Part shown: piece by piece, positions 1 to 7,859 of the stretch
How the letters are laid out: each line of letters opens with the position of its first letter
Position numbering within the stretch: position 1 is the first letter of the stretch
Source: Halomonas sp. LR3S48
GTDB lineage: Bacteria > Pseudomonadota > Gammaproteobacteria > Pseudomonadales > Halomonadaceae
Length of the DNA stretch: 64,000 nt
NCBI RefSeq assembly: GCF_025725665.1
Contig: NZ_CP107009.1
Location: 1,984,001 to 2,048,000, forward strand
Direction: 5' to 3'
Translations under genes and position numbers: made by a program
The notes under the pieces: model-generated
What the model saw: only the letters and a program-made list of their open reading frames with translations
Databases searched by the model: none
Told to the model about the DNA's origin: nothing

Positions 1-708
1 ATCGGCTGGGACGTCAACGTACGCGCCGGCGTGCCCGAAGTGCTCGACCGGCTTGAGCAGATCAAGGACGCCTCCGGCACTAACATCTCGCTGGCGGACA
101 TGATCGTGCTGGGCGGTAACGTGGGAGTCGAGATGGCAGCGAAGGCAGCCGGCCACCACATCACGGTACCGTTCTCCCCGGGCCGCACCGACGCGAGCCA
201 GGAGATGACCGAGATCGATGCACATGCCTACCTCGAGCCGAGGCACGATGCCTTCCGCAACTACATGCAGCCCCAGGCGACCAACATTCCGGCCGAGCAC
301 CTGATGATCGACCGCGCCTTCATGCTGAATCTCAGCGTACCGCAGATGACGGCGCTACTCGGTGGCATGCGGGCCATCGGCGTCAACGTCGGTGACAACA
401 GCAACGATGGCGTCTTCACCGACCGCCCCGGCCAGCTGACGAACGACTTCTTCGTCAACCTCGTCGACATGGGCACCGTCTGGGAGCCGCTCGACGAAGA
501 AGAGGAACGCTTCGAAGGGCGCCACCGCAAGACGGGCGAGAAGAAGTGGACCGCCACCCGCGTCGACCTGGTGTACGGCTCCAACTCGCAGCTACGCGCC
601 ATCGCCGAGGAGTATGCCGCCAACGGCGGCGAGGAGCGCATGCTCGACCGCTTCGTGAAAGGGTGGGTCAAGGTCATGGAGAACGACCGCTTCGACCTGC
701 ACCGCTGA
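1..708 (+). CDS. katG: Catalase-peroxidase KatG, C-terminal part
   Basis: The reading frame is already open at base 1, so the gene starts upstream of the window. About 235 C-terminal residues are visible. The stretch SLADMIVLGGNVGVEMAAKA and the tail motif RVDLVYGSNSQLRAIAEEYA are typical of the second, non-haem peroxidase-like domain of bifunctional catalase-peroxidases, which detoxify H2O2 in the cytoplasm. The haem-binding N-terminal domain is outside the window. The C-terminal end looks intact and a strong rho-independent terminator follows about 45 bases after the stop. The family call is secure; whether the whole enzyme is intact cannot be judged here. Confidence 0.93.
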   Translation: MGWDVNVRAGVPEVLDRLEQIKDASGTNISLADMIVLGGNVGVEMAAKAAGHHITVPFSPGRTDASQEMTEIDAHAYLEPRHDAFRNYMQPQATNIPAEHLMIDRAFMLNLSVPQMTALLGGMRAIGVNVGDNSNDGVFTDRPGQLTNDFFVNLVDMGTVWEPLDEEEERFEGRHRKTGEKKWTATRVDLVYGSNSQLRAIAEEYAANGGEERMLDRFVKGWVKVMENDRFDLHR

Positions 709-751
709 ACGACAGGTCCGCAGCAGTAACGCGGGCCTGGCTCAAAACCGA

Positions 752-785
752 CCCCGAAGGTGGAATTTCCGCTTTCGGGGTTTTT
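752..785 (+). terminator. Rho-independent terminator of katG
   Basis: The arms CCCCGAA and TTCGGGG (752-758 and 774-780) form a GC-rich hairpin followed by TTTTTATTT. It lies just downstream of the katG stop. Confidence 0.85.
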
Positions 786-900
786 ATTTCATCTCATGCT
801 TTCGTTGGCGTTGATCTCAGCGTAACGGTTGTTTACGGTTAGTAAAAAGCTGCAGAAGATAGCTTAGAGACCAAGTAGTACGCAGGGACTGCCGCACTAG

Positions 901-921
901 TGATGATGCGAATTATCATCA
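901..921. repeat. 21-base perfect inverted repeat in the katG downstream gap
   Basis: TGATGAT and ATCATCA arms are separated by seven bases (gcgaatt). The site lies in the gap of about 370 bases between katG and the cold-shock gene, in which I see no gene. It has the look of a dimeric-repressor operator, and the AT-rich arms are loosely reminiscent of Fur-type sites, but I cannot assign a regulator. Its distance from the next start (about 160 bases) would fit a promoter-region site for the cold-shock gene. Confidence 0.35.
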
Positions 922-1081
922 ATTCTGCCAGCAGGGGCGGTAGCGTGCCCCGACTCCCTATTTCCTCTCCCGCCTGACAAAACCCAGCTTTATCTAAAGT
1001 ACCCATTAACTTATTGGATTTAAAAGTCGATTTCGCCGCGTGGTATTCTCCGACGAATACTGATGACATAGAGATAACTCG

Positions 1082-1684
1082 ATGCGGCACGAGGGCAAGC
1101 TCACACAGTGGAACGACGACAAGGGCTTCGGGTTCATCACGCCAGCCGAAGGCGGCCCTCGCGTGTTCGTCCATATCAGCGCCTTTCCCCGCGATGGACG
1201 CCGGCCAACAGTCAACGAGCCGATCACCTACCACCTGACAAGTGACAGCCAGAACAGACCAAGAGCGCAGAAGGTGGGCTACCTGAAAGCGGCACGCCAT
1301 GCATCCCCGCGTTCCAGAGGACTGATGATGGCATACGCCATCGCCGCTGCGTTCTTCGCGCTCCTGGCGGCCATGAGCGCTCTAGGCCACACGCCATGGC
1401 AGTTCCTGGCGGCATACGCACTGCTGAGCGTGATCACCTTCGCCATGTACGGCATCGACAAAGCCGCGGCAGGGAAGGGCGGAAGGCGCACACCAGAAGC
1501 GACGCTGCTCTTCGCAGGCTTGATAGGCGGCTGGCCCGGCGCGCTGATAGCGCAGAGGCTGTTTCGGCACAAAACCAGGAAGCAGCCGTTTCAGATCATA
1601 TTTTGGTGTGGGGTGGTGGTGAATTGCGGGGTGCTTGGGTGGCTTGTTTATACGGGAGAGGCTGCGAGCGTTTGGGCTGGTTAA
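1082..1684 (+). CDS. Cold-shock domain / DUF1294 membrane protein
   Basis: A 200-residue two-part protein. Residues 1-65 form a cold-shock (OB-fold) domain with RNP-1-like KGFGFI and RNP-2-like VFVHISAF, which binds single-stranded nucleic acid in this family. Residues about 80-195 are a DUF1294 membrane domain with about four hydrophobic helices and the signature YGIDKAAA followed by GGWPGALIAQRLFRHKTRKQ. This domain pairing is a known architecture; the function is unknown. The ATG at 1082 is preceded by GAGATAA as a ribosome-binding site. Base composition is like the chromosome core, so I treat it as the last native gene before the accessory region. Confidence 0.85.
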   Translation: MRHEGKLTQWNDDKGFGFITPAEGGPRVFVHISAFPRDGRRPTVNEPITYHLTSDSQNRPRAQKVGYLKAARHASPRSRGLMMAYAIAAAFFALLAAMSALGHTPWQFLAAYALLSVITFAMYGIDKAAAGKGGRRTPEATLLFAGLIGGWPGALIAQRLFRHKTRKQPFQIIFWCGVVVNCGVLGWLVYTGEAASVWAG

Positions 1685-1864
1685 GTTATGCGGGCTGTGG
1701 CGCGTCATGACCTTTTCCGCATCAGTTCTATTAGTTAATGCGCATGCAGCATATTGGTACCGGAAAAGCGCGAATGCGTGCAAATTCAGCATAGGTAGCC
1801 GAACTATATTTTGATGCTTGAAAAATCAACGAGTTAGAAGAAATGAAGCACATCAGATAATATT

Positions 1865-2356
1865 GTGGAACGCGCAGGATGCTCATTGAATATCAGGACG
1901 TGCAGTCCAATCACTGAACTTAAGAGCATTCTTTGGAATTATTTGACCCGAGAAGGCGTCAATGAAGAGTTTACCCTCGTAGAACAAGGGTATGCTCAAG
2001 CGATTGTTGCAACTGAGGGATCAGAGGTTGTAGGATTTTCTGTTCTAATTGAGGGTTCATTAAGCCCCCAATACCTTAGCAAGTACTGCTCTTTGAATGA
2101 TATGTTGTTTATAGGAGATGTAGTCGTTTCATCACTACATTCAGGAAAAAGTATTACCACGCAACTATTAAAATAGTGCTTATCAGAAGCACAAAGGAAA
2201 AACGTCAATACTGTTTTAATAGAGAGGCATGAAGAAAATCTCGCTTCAGCTGGAATTATGAGAAAGGTCGGCTTTAACATTATCGATACTTTTCAAGATC
2301 CTGAAAAAAGAACAGCAGGGTCACAAGATAGTGTAATACTTGAGTTAAAAATATAA
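1865..2356 (+). pseudogene. GNAT-type acetyltransferase interrupted by an amber codon (integron cassette 1)
   Basis: The frame from the GTG at 1865 stops at TAG 2174-2176, after a segment with the acetyltransferase-like text FIGDVVVSSLHSGKSITTQLL (acetyl-CoA-binding strand and loop). Reading on in the same frame gives about 60 more residues, including NVNTVLIERHEENLASAGIM and RKVGFNIIDTF, the classic C-terminal half of a GNAT fold, ending at TAA 2354-2356. One nonsense codon therefore splits an otherwise full-length (about 160 aa) enzyme. It is AT-rich compared with katG and the cold-shock gene. The true stop overlaps the left core of an attC-like site, as in gene cassettes. The start is uncertain; TTG 1886 is an alternative. 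Confidence 0.7.
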
Positions 2357-2428
2357 CAATTCTCGTCACTCGGATGGCCTTTACGCCGCTTCGCTCTTTA
2401 AAGGCCACCGGAGCGCTCCACGTTATGC
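2351..2428 (+). repeat. attC-like recombination site 1
   Basis: The left core ATATAAC (2351-2357) overlaps the stop of the acetyltransferase frame, and the right core is GTTATGC (2422-2428). Between them TGGCCTTTA pairs with TAAAGGCCA around a short loop, and imperfect flanking arms (CTCGG with CCGGAG) leave unpaired bases. This is the folded layout of integron attC sites. The outer TAAC/GTTA ends are complementary. The cores deviate from RYYYAAC/GTTRRRY, so the call rests on the layout and on the four neighbouring sites. Confidence 0.65.
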
Positions 2429-2443
2429 AATTTGGAGGTGTCG

Positions 2444-3067
2444 TTGAACAACGGAATGCTACGTAGATACACAAATCTCCCTTCGTTACTATGCATGTTA
2501 ACGAAGAAGCAGCTTACGTTATTAGATCCGGCAACTTGGGATGATAGAAATGATTCATATTATCTGAGTCTCTATACAAAAAGGAAAAATCTGGAACGTA
2601 CTTTAGCGTTGCGTCTATCTGAGAAAAATGAAACCTATCACCACTGGCGTGTCTTTACATCTAGAGAAAGTGGTGTCTGTATTGTCTTTGACAGAGAAAA
2701 ATTAGAGGCTCATTTGGATGCGCAAAAAGATATTATGCATGGCCCCGTTAAGTATATGATGCTGTCTAAGATGCGAAAGGGTGGCGTGGCTATAGAAGAT
2801 TTGCCATTTTTGAAAAGACATGCATTTACTGATGAGTCAGAGTATCGAATTGTATATCCGTCACGCAGAACTATCGGTTGTAAACATATAAAAATATCGA
2901 TAGATACGATTAGAAAGGTGTCGGTTAATCCATGGGCGCCAGACGCGTTCTTTGGAATTATAAAAGAAACCATCAGAAATATTAGTGGTTGTGAGAAGGT
3001 TAAAGTTGGAAAGTCGTCATTAATTGATAATAAAGAGTGGCGGCGTATTGGAGATAGAATTGCATAA
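2444..3067 (+). CDS. DUF2971-like hypothetical protein (cassette 2)
   Basis: A protein of about 207 residues whose start MLRRYTNLPSLLCML with later DPATWDDRNDSYYL and GVCIVFDREKLEAHL resembles the DUF2971 pattern (short N-terminal strand, ND motif, GVCIEFD-like segment). The family's function is unknown and its members are often found in integron cassettes and defence-rich islands. I chose TTG 2444 because GGAGGTG (2434-2440) sits at the right distance; the downstream ATG 2456 is too far from it. The gene is AT-rich, lies 16 bases after one attC-like site, and its stop codon is inside the next, so it forms a complete promoterless cassette. The family assignment is tentative. Confidence 0.6.
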   Translation: MNNGMLRRYTNLPSLLCMLTKKQLTLLDPATWDDRNDSYYLSLYTKRKNLERTLALRLSEKNETYHHWRVFTSRESGVCIVFDREKLEAHLDAQKDIMHGPVKYMMLSKMRKGGVAIEDLPFLKRHAFTDESEYRIVYPSRRTIGCKHIKISIDTIRKVSVNPWAPDAFFGIIKETIRNISGCEKVKVGKSSLIDNKEWRRIGDRIA

Positions 3068-3144
3068 CAGGGCCAGTCAAAGCGACGTCTTTTCATTCCG
3101 GCTCCGCCTTCACTACAAATCCGCGCGTGCTGGCGGCGTTAAGT
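3062..3144 (+). repeat. attC-like recombination site 2
   Basis: The left core GCATAAC (3062-3068) contains the stop of the preceding gene, and the right core GTTAAGT (3138-3144) matches GTTRRRY exactly. GGCCAGTC near the left end pairs with GCTGGC near the right end, giving the stem of a folded attC with a long variable terminal part. Confidence 0.75.
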
Positions 3145-3154
3145 GGGAAATGGC

Positions 3155-3762
3155 ATGGCCTCCGAAGGTTGGGATAAAGTCGCAAGCCAAGTCAATTTCA
3201 ACCTGGAAATTGATCGTGAACGATTCTGAGGTACGGTCAACCTTCAGGCCAAAGTCCTTGATTTGGGTGTGGCTATGGCCGGATCGTTAAGGAGTTGACT
3301 GAATGCGGGTACACCGATATGACGGGCATAGATCCGTCTCATGTAATGGTCGAGCGTGGGCATAGGATGTTCCCAGAACTTTCTCTGCTGCATTCATCTA
3401 AGGAAGTGCTTCCCTTTGACGATCAGTCTTTTGACGCAGTCGTGGCTTGTGCGGTTTTTACTTGCATCCCTTCACTGGAGGAGCGGGCTGAAGCAGTTGC
3501 GGAGATTGTGCGTGTTTTGAAGCCCGGCGGAATCCTTCACATTGCTGATTTTTGTTCAGAAGAAAGGGCAGTTTTTACGTTAGGTTTAGGAGTACCTATG
3601 CGCTACAGCATGCCTGGGGAGCTGAGGGAGCTATTTAGTGGCTTTCAGTGTTTCCATGATCAAGTTATCAGTGAAAGCACCATGAGTGGTGAGGATTCGC
3701 AAAGCTACCGTGCCTTTTTCAAGAAGCCACTTAACAAGGCAATACACGCGACAAGCGCGTGA
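3155..3762 (+). pseudogene. Class I SAM methyltransferase with a stop and a frameshift (cassette 3)
   Basis: The frame from ATG 3155 reads MASEGWDKVASQVNFN, meets TGA at 3227-3229, then continues AKVLDLG up to the G-run at 3265-3267. From there the next frame gives GCGYGRIVKELTECGY and the rest of the enzyme (TGIDPSHVMVERG, LPFDDQSFDAVVAC, EIVRVLKPGGILHIADF). One missing G restores the perfect SAM motif I VLDLGCGYG. The gene therefore carries an in-frame stop and a one-base deletion, and is probably inactive. The last 11 residues are encoded inside the following attC-like site, typical of a cassette. The substrate is unknown. Confidence 0.8.
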
Positions 3763-3776
3763 TTGCAGCGTTAGCC
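3729..3776 (+). repeat. attC-like recombination site 3 (compact)
   Basis: The left core ACTTAAC (3729-3735) fits RYYYAAC exactly and the right core is GTTAGCC (3770-3776). The inner stem is GCAAT-a-CACGCG pairing with CGCGTG-ATTGC, with one extrahelical A on one strand and a four-base loop. This is the clearest attC hairpin in the window, similar in size to the short attC sites of resistance cassettes. Confidence 0.85.
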
Positions 3777-3790
3777 TACAAGGAAGAAAT

Positions 3791-4747
3791 TTGAGTAATC
3801 AGAAGCCCCTTTGCCCAATATGCAGCCTATTTAGAGAGTTGCCTCTACATCTTCATGAGCTAGCTATATTTTGTGAATTGCTTAATGATGAGAAAATTGT
3901 TTATAAACAGGTCAAAGGGAAAGTCGAAGAATGTGGTACTGTTAAAACGACGAGTATTGCAAAGTGGCTTCGCTTGGCTAGTCAGCTTGAATCAGTAGAA
4001 ATGAACACTTTTAGATATGAGGAGGCACATATCTACTGTGAACCTGTTGCAGATGAGCTTAGTTCGAATGCAAAACATGACTCTTCTGTTGCTACACAAA
4101 TCACTCGATTTATGTTTATTTCAAATGCTCTTGAAGAAGCTTATAGGCTATCAAGCCATGTTTATGAAGAGGAATGTTCAAAATTATTGAGCTCGGGTAA
4201 CAAATTAGAACGGCAGCGCAGTTACTCAACTCAGTCAGCTTGGCTGTTAGATGAAGTGTTTGCTTCAATAGATATGCCTGAAAACTACTTTCATAAAGTC
4301 GGCGGGTTAATAGAGCTGTCGAAGCATTACAAGAATATATTTAAAGTAGGTTTTGACATGAATCTTGACGAAAGTAAAACCGCTTCAAGAGGATTCTCAG
4401 TAGTTAGAAATCTCAGAAATCACATAGCCCATGCTGTTTTTCCAATAGTAGAAAATCCTGAGTTTACTTGGGGATTTGATAATCCTAAAGTCAAAAAATT
4501 AGTTTTAATTTTGCTTCTAAGAGCTTCTCGGTTAGCGGCAATGAATATACAGGTTATTCTTGGCTTTGCATGCGAGGGATTTAAGTCGGATAGCTATGCC
4601 TGCTTTTCTGAAGATCCTGATACTGGAGAAGCATTCAAGGAGGTTTTTAACTCCGGAAATTATTTAAACCATTTACATGTTGAGCAAAATTTTGGTTTGA
4701 ATGAGAGCTCACACTGGGCATGGCGCAACGATGTGCTTGAAGGCTAA
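3791..4747 (+). CDS. HEPN-like hypothetical protein (cassette 4)
   Basis: A 318-residue soluble protein that I cannot place in a named family. Around residues 206-214 it reads RNLRNHIAHA, which contains two overlapping R-x4-H motifs (R206-H211 and R209-H214), the active-site signature of HEPN ribonucleases, within a predicted helix. The N-terminus carries CPIC (two cysteines in C-x2-C). I chose TTG 3791 because AAGGAAG lies just upstream and this start follows the attC-like site directly; the open frame upstream overlaps the methyltransferase. It is AT-rich (visibly unlike the flanking chromosome), and its stop lies inside the next attC-like site. An RNase or toxin role is inference only. Confidence 0.6.
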   Translation: MSNQKPLCPICSLFRELPLHLHELAIFCELLNDEKIVYKQVKGKVEECGTVKTTSIAKWLRLASQLESVEMNTFRYEEAHIYCEPVADELSSNAKHDSSVATQITRFMFISNALEEAYRLSSHVYEEECSKLLSSGNKLERQRSYSTQSAWLLDEVFASIDMPENYFHKVGGLIELSKHYKNIFKVGFDMNLDESKTASRGFSVVRNLRNHIAHAVFPIVENPEFTWGFDNPKVKKLVLILLLRASRLAAMNIQVILGFACEGFKSDSYACFSEDPDTGEAFKEVFNSGNYLNHLHVEQNFGLNESSHWAWRNDVLEG

Positions 4748-4812
4748 CAAGCGCATGTTGGGGGACTGGTTGTAAGCTGCGCTCCAACCAGCCGCAAATA
4801 CGAGCGTTTTGC
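4742..4812 (+). repeat. attC-like recombination site 4
   Basis: The left core GGCTAAC (4742-4748) holds the stop of the preceding gene. CTGGTTG pairs with CAACCAG around a 12-base loop, and the right end AGCGTT leads into a diverged core, GTTTTGC (4806-4812). No gene lies between here and 4991. Confidence 0.65.
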
Positions 4813-4991
4813 GGCGGAAGTATAGCCACATGAGATCTTAACGAAGCACACCTTCTTGCCAGCCATTGTTCGGTCGTGATCAACAGGCGAGCCAGTCCAT
4901 TGGCTGCCGAGTCCTTTAGTCATCCATGCTGTATCTTACCGGTGTGACAGGGCGTGTGGCGGGCGGAGGAGCCGGCGTGCCCCGCGTCCCG

Positions 4992-6725
4992 TCAGGTGAT
5001 GTCTCTCACCTTACCCATGAGTGTATCGACGAACTGCCCCCAAAAACCCGTGAGGTCATCGTATTGGTGCGGCTCGTCCATTAGCGAGATCGCCTTGCCG
5101 TAGGCAGCAACCATGAGTGCAAGTCCTTCCACCGCGCGCCGCGCACTGCGTACGGCATCGTCGCCAGATACTGAGCCCGCCTCTGACTCGCCGATCTCGC
5201 TCAACGGCTTCCAGATCTCGCGGTAGAAGCGGTGGCGGGTGTTCAGGCGAATGATCACCTGGTTGTTGATCGTCTGCACGTCGATGAACTGCTTGCCAGG
5301 GATGTCGACCGACTCGAGAACGATGGGGAGGTCCCGAATGCGCTCGATGTATTGCTGTTTCACCTCTTCGGAGCTGTCATGTCCGGTGTCCTTGGCAAGC
5401 CGCGCGAGTTCTTGTTGGGCCTCGTTTTCCGGGATCTGCGGTGCCCGGCTTTTTGGCATTGTCTTGTCGGCCTCTTTCAATGCCTCGTTTATCGGGGCGT
5501 GCTCGCCGGCCTCGGCCTTGCGCTTCACAATCTCGATCCCCCAGCGCTCTTGCAGCATCTTGCGAGCCTGCGGGATGTGGCGCGCCAAGCGCTCGCGGAT
5601 CTTATCGCGCAGCTCGCCATGCGGCTCGACGCCGCGTTTGACGTTACGCACCCCGAAGAAATCGTCGAGTTCGGGGTTGAAGGCGACTTCGATACCGATG
5701 AAGCGATCCGGGTCCTGCGCCCCGCTTGGCAGAATGCGCGGTACGTTGGTGTAGGCGATCTCGCGCTTCATGCGCATGAAACTTAGCGCGCCTTGATTCT
5801 CCGGGATACGTAGCTTATTGGCGAGCTTGTCACCGCCCTTACCGCGTGACCGAGTCACTGCCTCCGGATAGAGCGTGATCCGCAGGCGCACGGTCGAGCC
5901 GCGGATCTTGATGGGCTCATCGGCAATGGTCTGTGCTTGGTAGAAAGGCGCCTCGTCGCCCTCCCGCGGATCCTTGTTTAGCACCTCCTCGGCCCATGTG
6001 CCCTTCATCAGGAACAGCGGGTCATGAGGAAGCAACGCTTTGTTATTGACGTCGAGCTTAATGCCGCCGTCAATATACTCGCGGAAGATGCGAGAGAGTT
6101 CTTTCTGCACGTCGACGAGCAGTTCATCAAAAGTGGCAGTAACGCGACCTTGCTCAAGGCGGTCGACGCGACTCCACACTACCAACGTACCCGTCCCCTT
6201 GGGGAGAAGGGCCCCGAAGTCGTCCGGAATTTCGGCTATCTGTGGCGCATCGATGCCAACGGCACCGGCACCCTCCTGCTGCTCTTCGCGCAACGCCTCG
6301 TCGAGATCAAAATGGACGTGGCGCCAGGGGTTGTCCGCCGACTGGCGGCTCCAGACATCAATGCGGCGTCCGAAGTTGAGCGCCGCGAGTTTGGCCCCGA
6401 CACCGTACTTGCCGATAGTGTCGCGGCGCATCCAGCGCGTCGAGTAGCCAATCACCAGGTAGTGGTGTAGCGTCTCTACGTCCATGCCCTCGCCATCGTC
6501 GCTAATCGCGATACGATGGACGTGCTTTTTGCCGTGTTCGACGGTCTCCTCGAGACGTATCTGGATCCGGTTGGCACGTGCCTCGATCGAGTTATCAACC
6601 ACCTCGGCGAGCGCGGTAGGCAGGCTGTAGCCAGAGTCGCGAAGCGACATCAGTGCCTGCCCAGTTTGGATCATCGGCAGGCGTTGGGCGGTGGCGCTAT
6701 TGTTGTTCAGGTGTAGGGTCGACAT
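4992..6725 (-). CDS. GHKL-fold (MORC/MutL/Hsp90-like) ATPase
   Basis: A 577-residue protein with all ATP-binding motifs of the GHKL superfamily: N-box AEVVDNSIEA (E41, D44, N45), G1 SDDGEGMD (76-81) and G2 IGKYGVGAKLAA (104-115), then KGTGTLVVW further on. The arrangement resembles bacterial MORC/MutL-type ATPases rather than histidine kinases: there is no H-box, sensor or membrane segment. The C-terminal half (LNTRHRFYREIWKPL and a helical end) is not recognised. Such ATPases clamp DNA or drive conformational change of partners. It is the third gene of an operon with a GIY-YIG protein and an HTH protein, after a 146-base gap that contains a GCGGCG-gtt-CGCCGC hairpin (6799-6813). A defence or DNA-processing role is inferred. 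Confidence 0.8.
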   Translation of the reverse strand: MSTLHLNNNSATAQRLPMIQTGQALMSLRDSGYSLPTALAEVVDNSIEARANRIQIRLEETVEHGKKHVHRIAISDDGEGMDVETLHHYLVIGYSTRWMRRDTIGKYGVGAKLAALNFGRRIDVWSRQSADNPWRHVHFDLDEALREEQQEGAGAVGIDAPQIAEIPDDFGALLPKGTGTLVVWSRVDRLEQGRVTATFDELLVDVQKELSRIFREYIDGGIKLDVNNKALLPHDPLFLMKGTWAEEVLNKDPREGDEAPFYQAQTIADEPIKIRGSTVRLRITLYPEAVTRSRGKGGDKLANKLRIPENQGALSFMRMKREIAYTNVPRILPSGAQDPDRFIGIEVAFNPELDDFFGVRNVKRGVEPHGELRDKIRERLARHIPQARKMLQERWGIEIVKRKAEAGEHAPINEALKEADKTMPKSRAPQIPENEAQQELARLAKDTGHDSSEEVKQQYIERIRDLPIVLESVDIPGKQFIDVQTINNQVIIRLNTRHRFYREIWKPLSEIGESEAGSVSGDDAVRSARRAVEGLALMVAAYGKAISLMDEPHQYDDLTGFWGQFVDTLMGKVRDIT

Positions 6726-6871
6726 CGATTGACTCCTTGTTTTGGCGATCCCTGCCGTGGGGTCAGAGAGCGCACTGGATGGTTAGTTAGTTAGAGAAGC
6801 GGCGGTTCGCCGCGCTCTTCGGTAAAGGGACCGTAAAGAGCAAAACAGGGTACGTCACTTCTGTCGCTCGC

Positions 6872-7285
6872 TCATGTCGCTTTGGCATGCGCTGGCCAAG
6901 CAGGCAGCACGCCCTTGACGGCTTGAGCATTAACACTGCAAAAAGGACAGGGCTCGTCGCGCCCGTCCGGACGCGCTGGGTGGATCTGGTTACGCATCGA
7001 CGGCAAGTGGTTCAGCTGGTCGTACCAGAATGCCTCCAGGTAGAAAGCGCGCAGCGGGTCGTGGCACGGCTCCCACACGAGATGGCTTGCCTCGGCAAGC
7101 TTCTCGTGCTGACAGAGGCGCCGGCGCAGGCAACAGTCGGAGCGGCCCACGTAGATCGGAGTGTGACCTTGCAGCAGCAGATAGGCGCCGGCGTATCCCT
7201 TAGGCACAAGAACGCGAATCCAGGCGGGGTCTGCGGGGAGTGCGAGTCGATGGTGCGGCCCGGCGATGACTCGAACGGTAGCCAT
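6872..7285 (-). CDS. GIY-YIG domain protein
   Basis: A 137-residue protein. Residues 33-49 (GAYLLLQ...PIYVGRS) carry the GIY-YIG signature, followed by the catalytic-type arginines CLRRRL (52-57) and a glutamate in FYLEAFWYDQLN (E84), so a complete nuclease core appears present. C113-x2-C116 (CPFC) could be half of a zinc site. The ATG is chosen at 7285 because it overlaps the TGA of the upstream gene (TGATG) and has AGGAGG ten bases before it, indicating translational coupling. The partner ATPase gene follows. GIY-YIG domains cut or nick DNA; the target here is unknown. Confidence 0.8.
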   Translation of the reverse strand: MATVRVIAGPHHRLALPADPAWIRVLVPKGYAGAYLLLQGHTPIYVGRSDCCLRRRLCQHEKLAEASHLVWEPCHDPLRAFYLEAFWYDQLNHLPSMRNQIHPARPDGRDEPCPFCSVNAQAVKGVLPAWPAHAKAT

Positions 7286-7794
7286 CAGCACAGCACCTCC
7301 TGGGCGGCGATTGAACGGATGCGGCCGCGCAGCTTTTTTACGTACTCGCGCGAGATTCCCAAGCGCTGCGCAGTTTCGAGGAGCCCCTCACCATCACGCC
7401 AACCGTCGAGGCACTCGGGCAGGTAGCCCTGGTCGCCGAGGCGCGCGCGCAGCTGCTGATAACTGTGATAAGACGCTACGTTGTCGGCGAGTGGGCGCTG
7501 GGCGGCGATCATGGCCTGTGCCAGCTCCTGGCTGGTAGCGGTGTTAACGGTCTCTTCAATCGGCAGCATGCCGCGCGCACGGTGACGGCGCATTTTCCGG
7601 ATCAGCACGCTGCGTGCATCCTTGAGGGCGTTGACCACGAGGAAGTCGGTTTCCGGGCGTTGGTCGCTCAACACCAGATCGATGGCGTAGTCGGCAATCT
7701 CAAAGTCGAAGGAGCCGGGAGCCCGGCGGGCGCGAAGATTCTGAAGTGCAAGCACGGCATTGCACCGCGCCGGCGAAAGAGCCTGCGTTGTCAT
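7285..7794 (-). CDS. Helix-turn-helix (sigma-region-4-like) protein
   Basis: A protein of about 169 residues, first gene of the three-gene operon. The C-terminal segment LLETAQRLGISREYVKKLRG is a helix-turn-helix of the type found in sigma-factor region 4 and related regulators. The N-terminal part (SFDFEIADYAIDLVL, DFLVVNALKDARSVLIRKMR) is helical and unassigned. I prefer the ATG at 7794 (MTTQALSP) over an upstream in-frame GTG, because it starts at the conserved-looking part. The gene is GC-rich, unlike the cassettes. It may regulate the operon or be a DNA-targeting subunit. An IS remnant lies just upstream. Confidence 0.65.
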   Translation of the reverse strand: MTTQALSPARCNAVLALQNLRARRAPGSFDFEIADYAIDLVLSDQRPETDFLVVNALKDARSVLIRKMRRHRARGMLPIEETVNTATSQELAQAMIAAQRPLADNVASYHSYQQLRARLGDQGYLPECLDGWRDGEGLLETAQRLGISREYVKKLRGRIRSIAAQEVLC

Positions 7795-7859
7795 ATCAAG
7801 TTTCCTCACTTTTGGCAGCGCCGCCCCGTTTGGGTACAGCACCACGCTGGTTAGGAGTC

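Noticed and set aside
1685..1691. GTTATGC right after the cold-shock gene stop, possible attC/attI core
   Set aside because: It is identical to the right core of attC-like site 1, but no left core or hairpin partner is seen, so the left boundary of the first cassette remains undefined.
6784..6795. Tandem GTTAGTTAGTTAG between the GHKL and GIY-YIG genes
   Set aside because: It looks like repeated attC right cores, but there is no hairpin or left core; treated as a short simple repeat.
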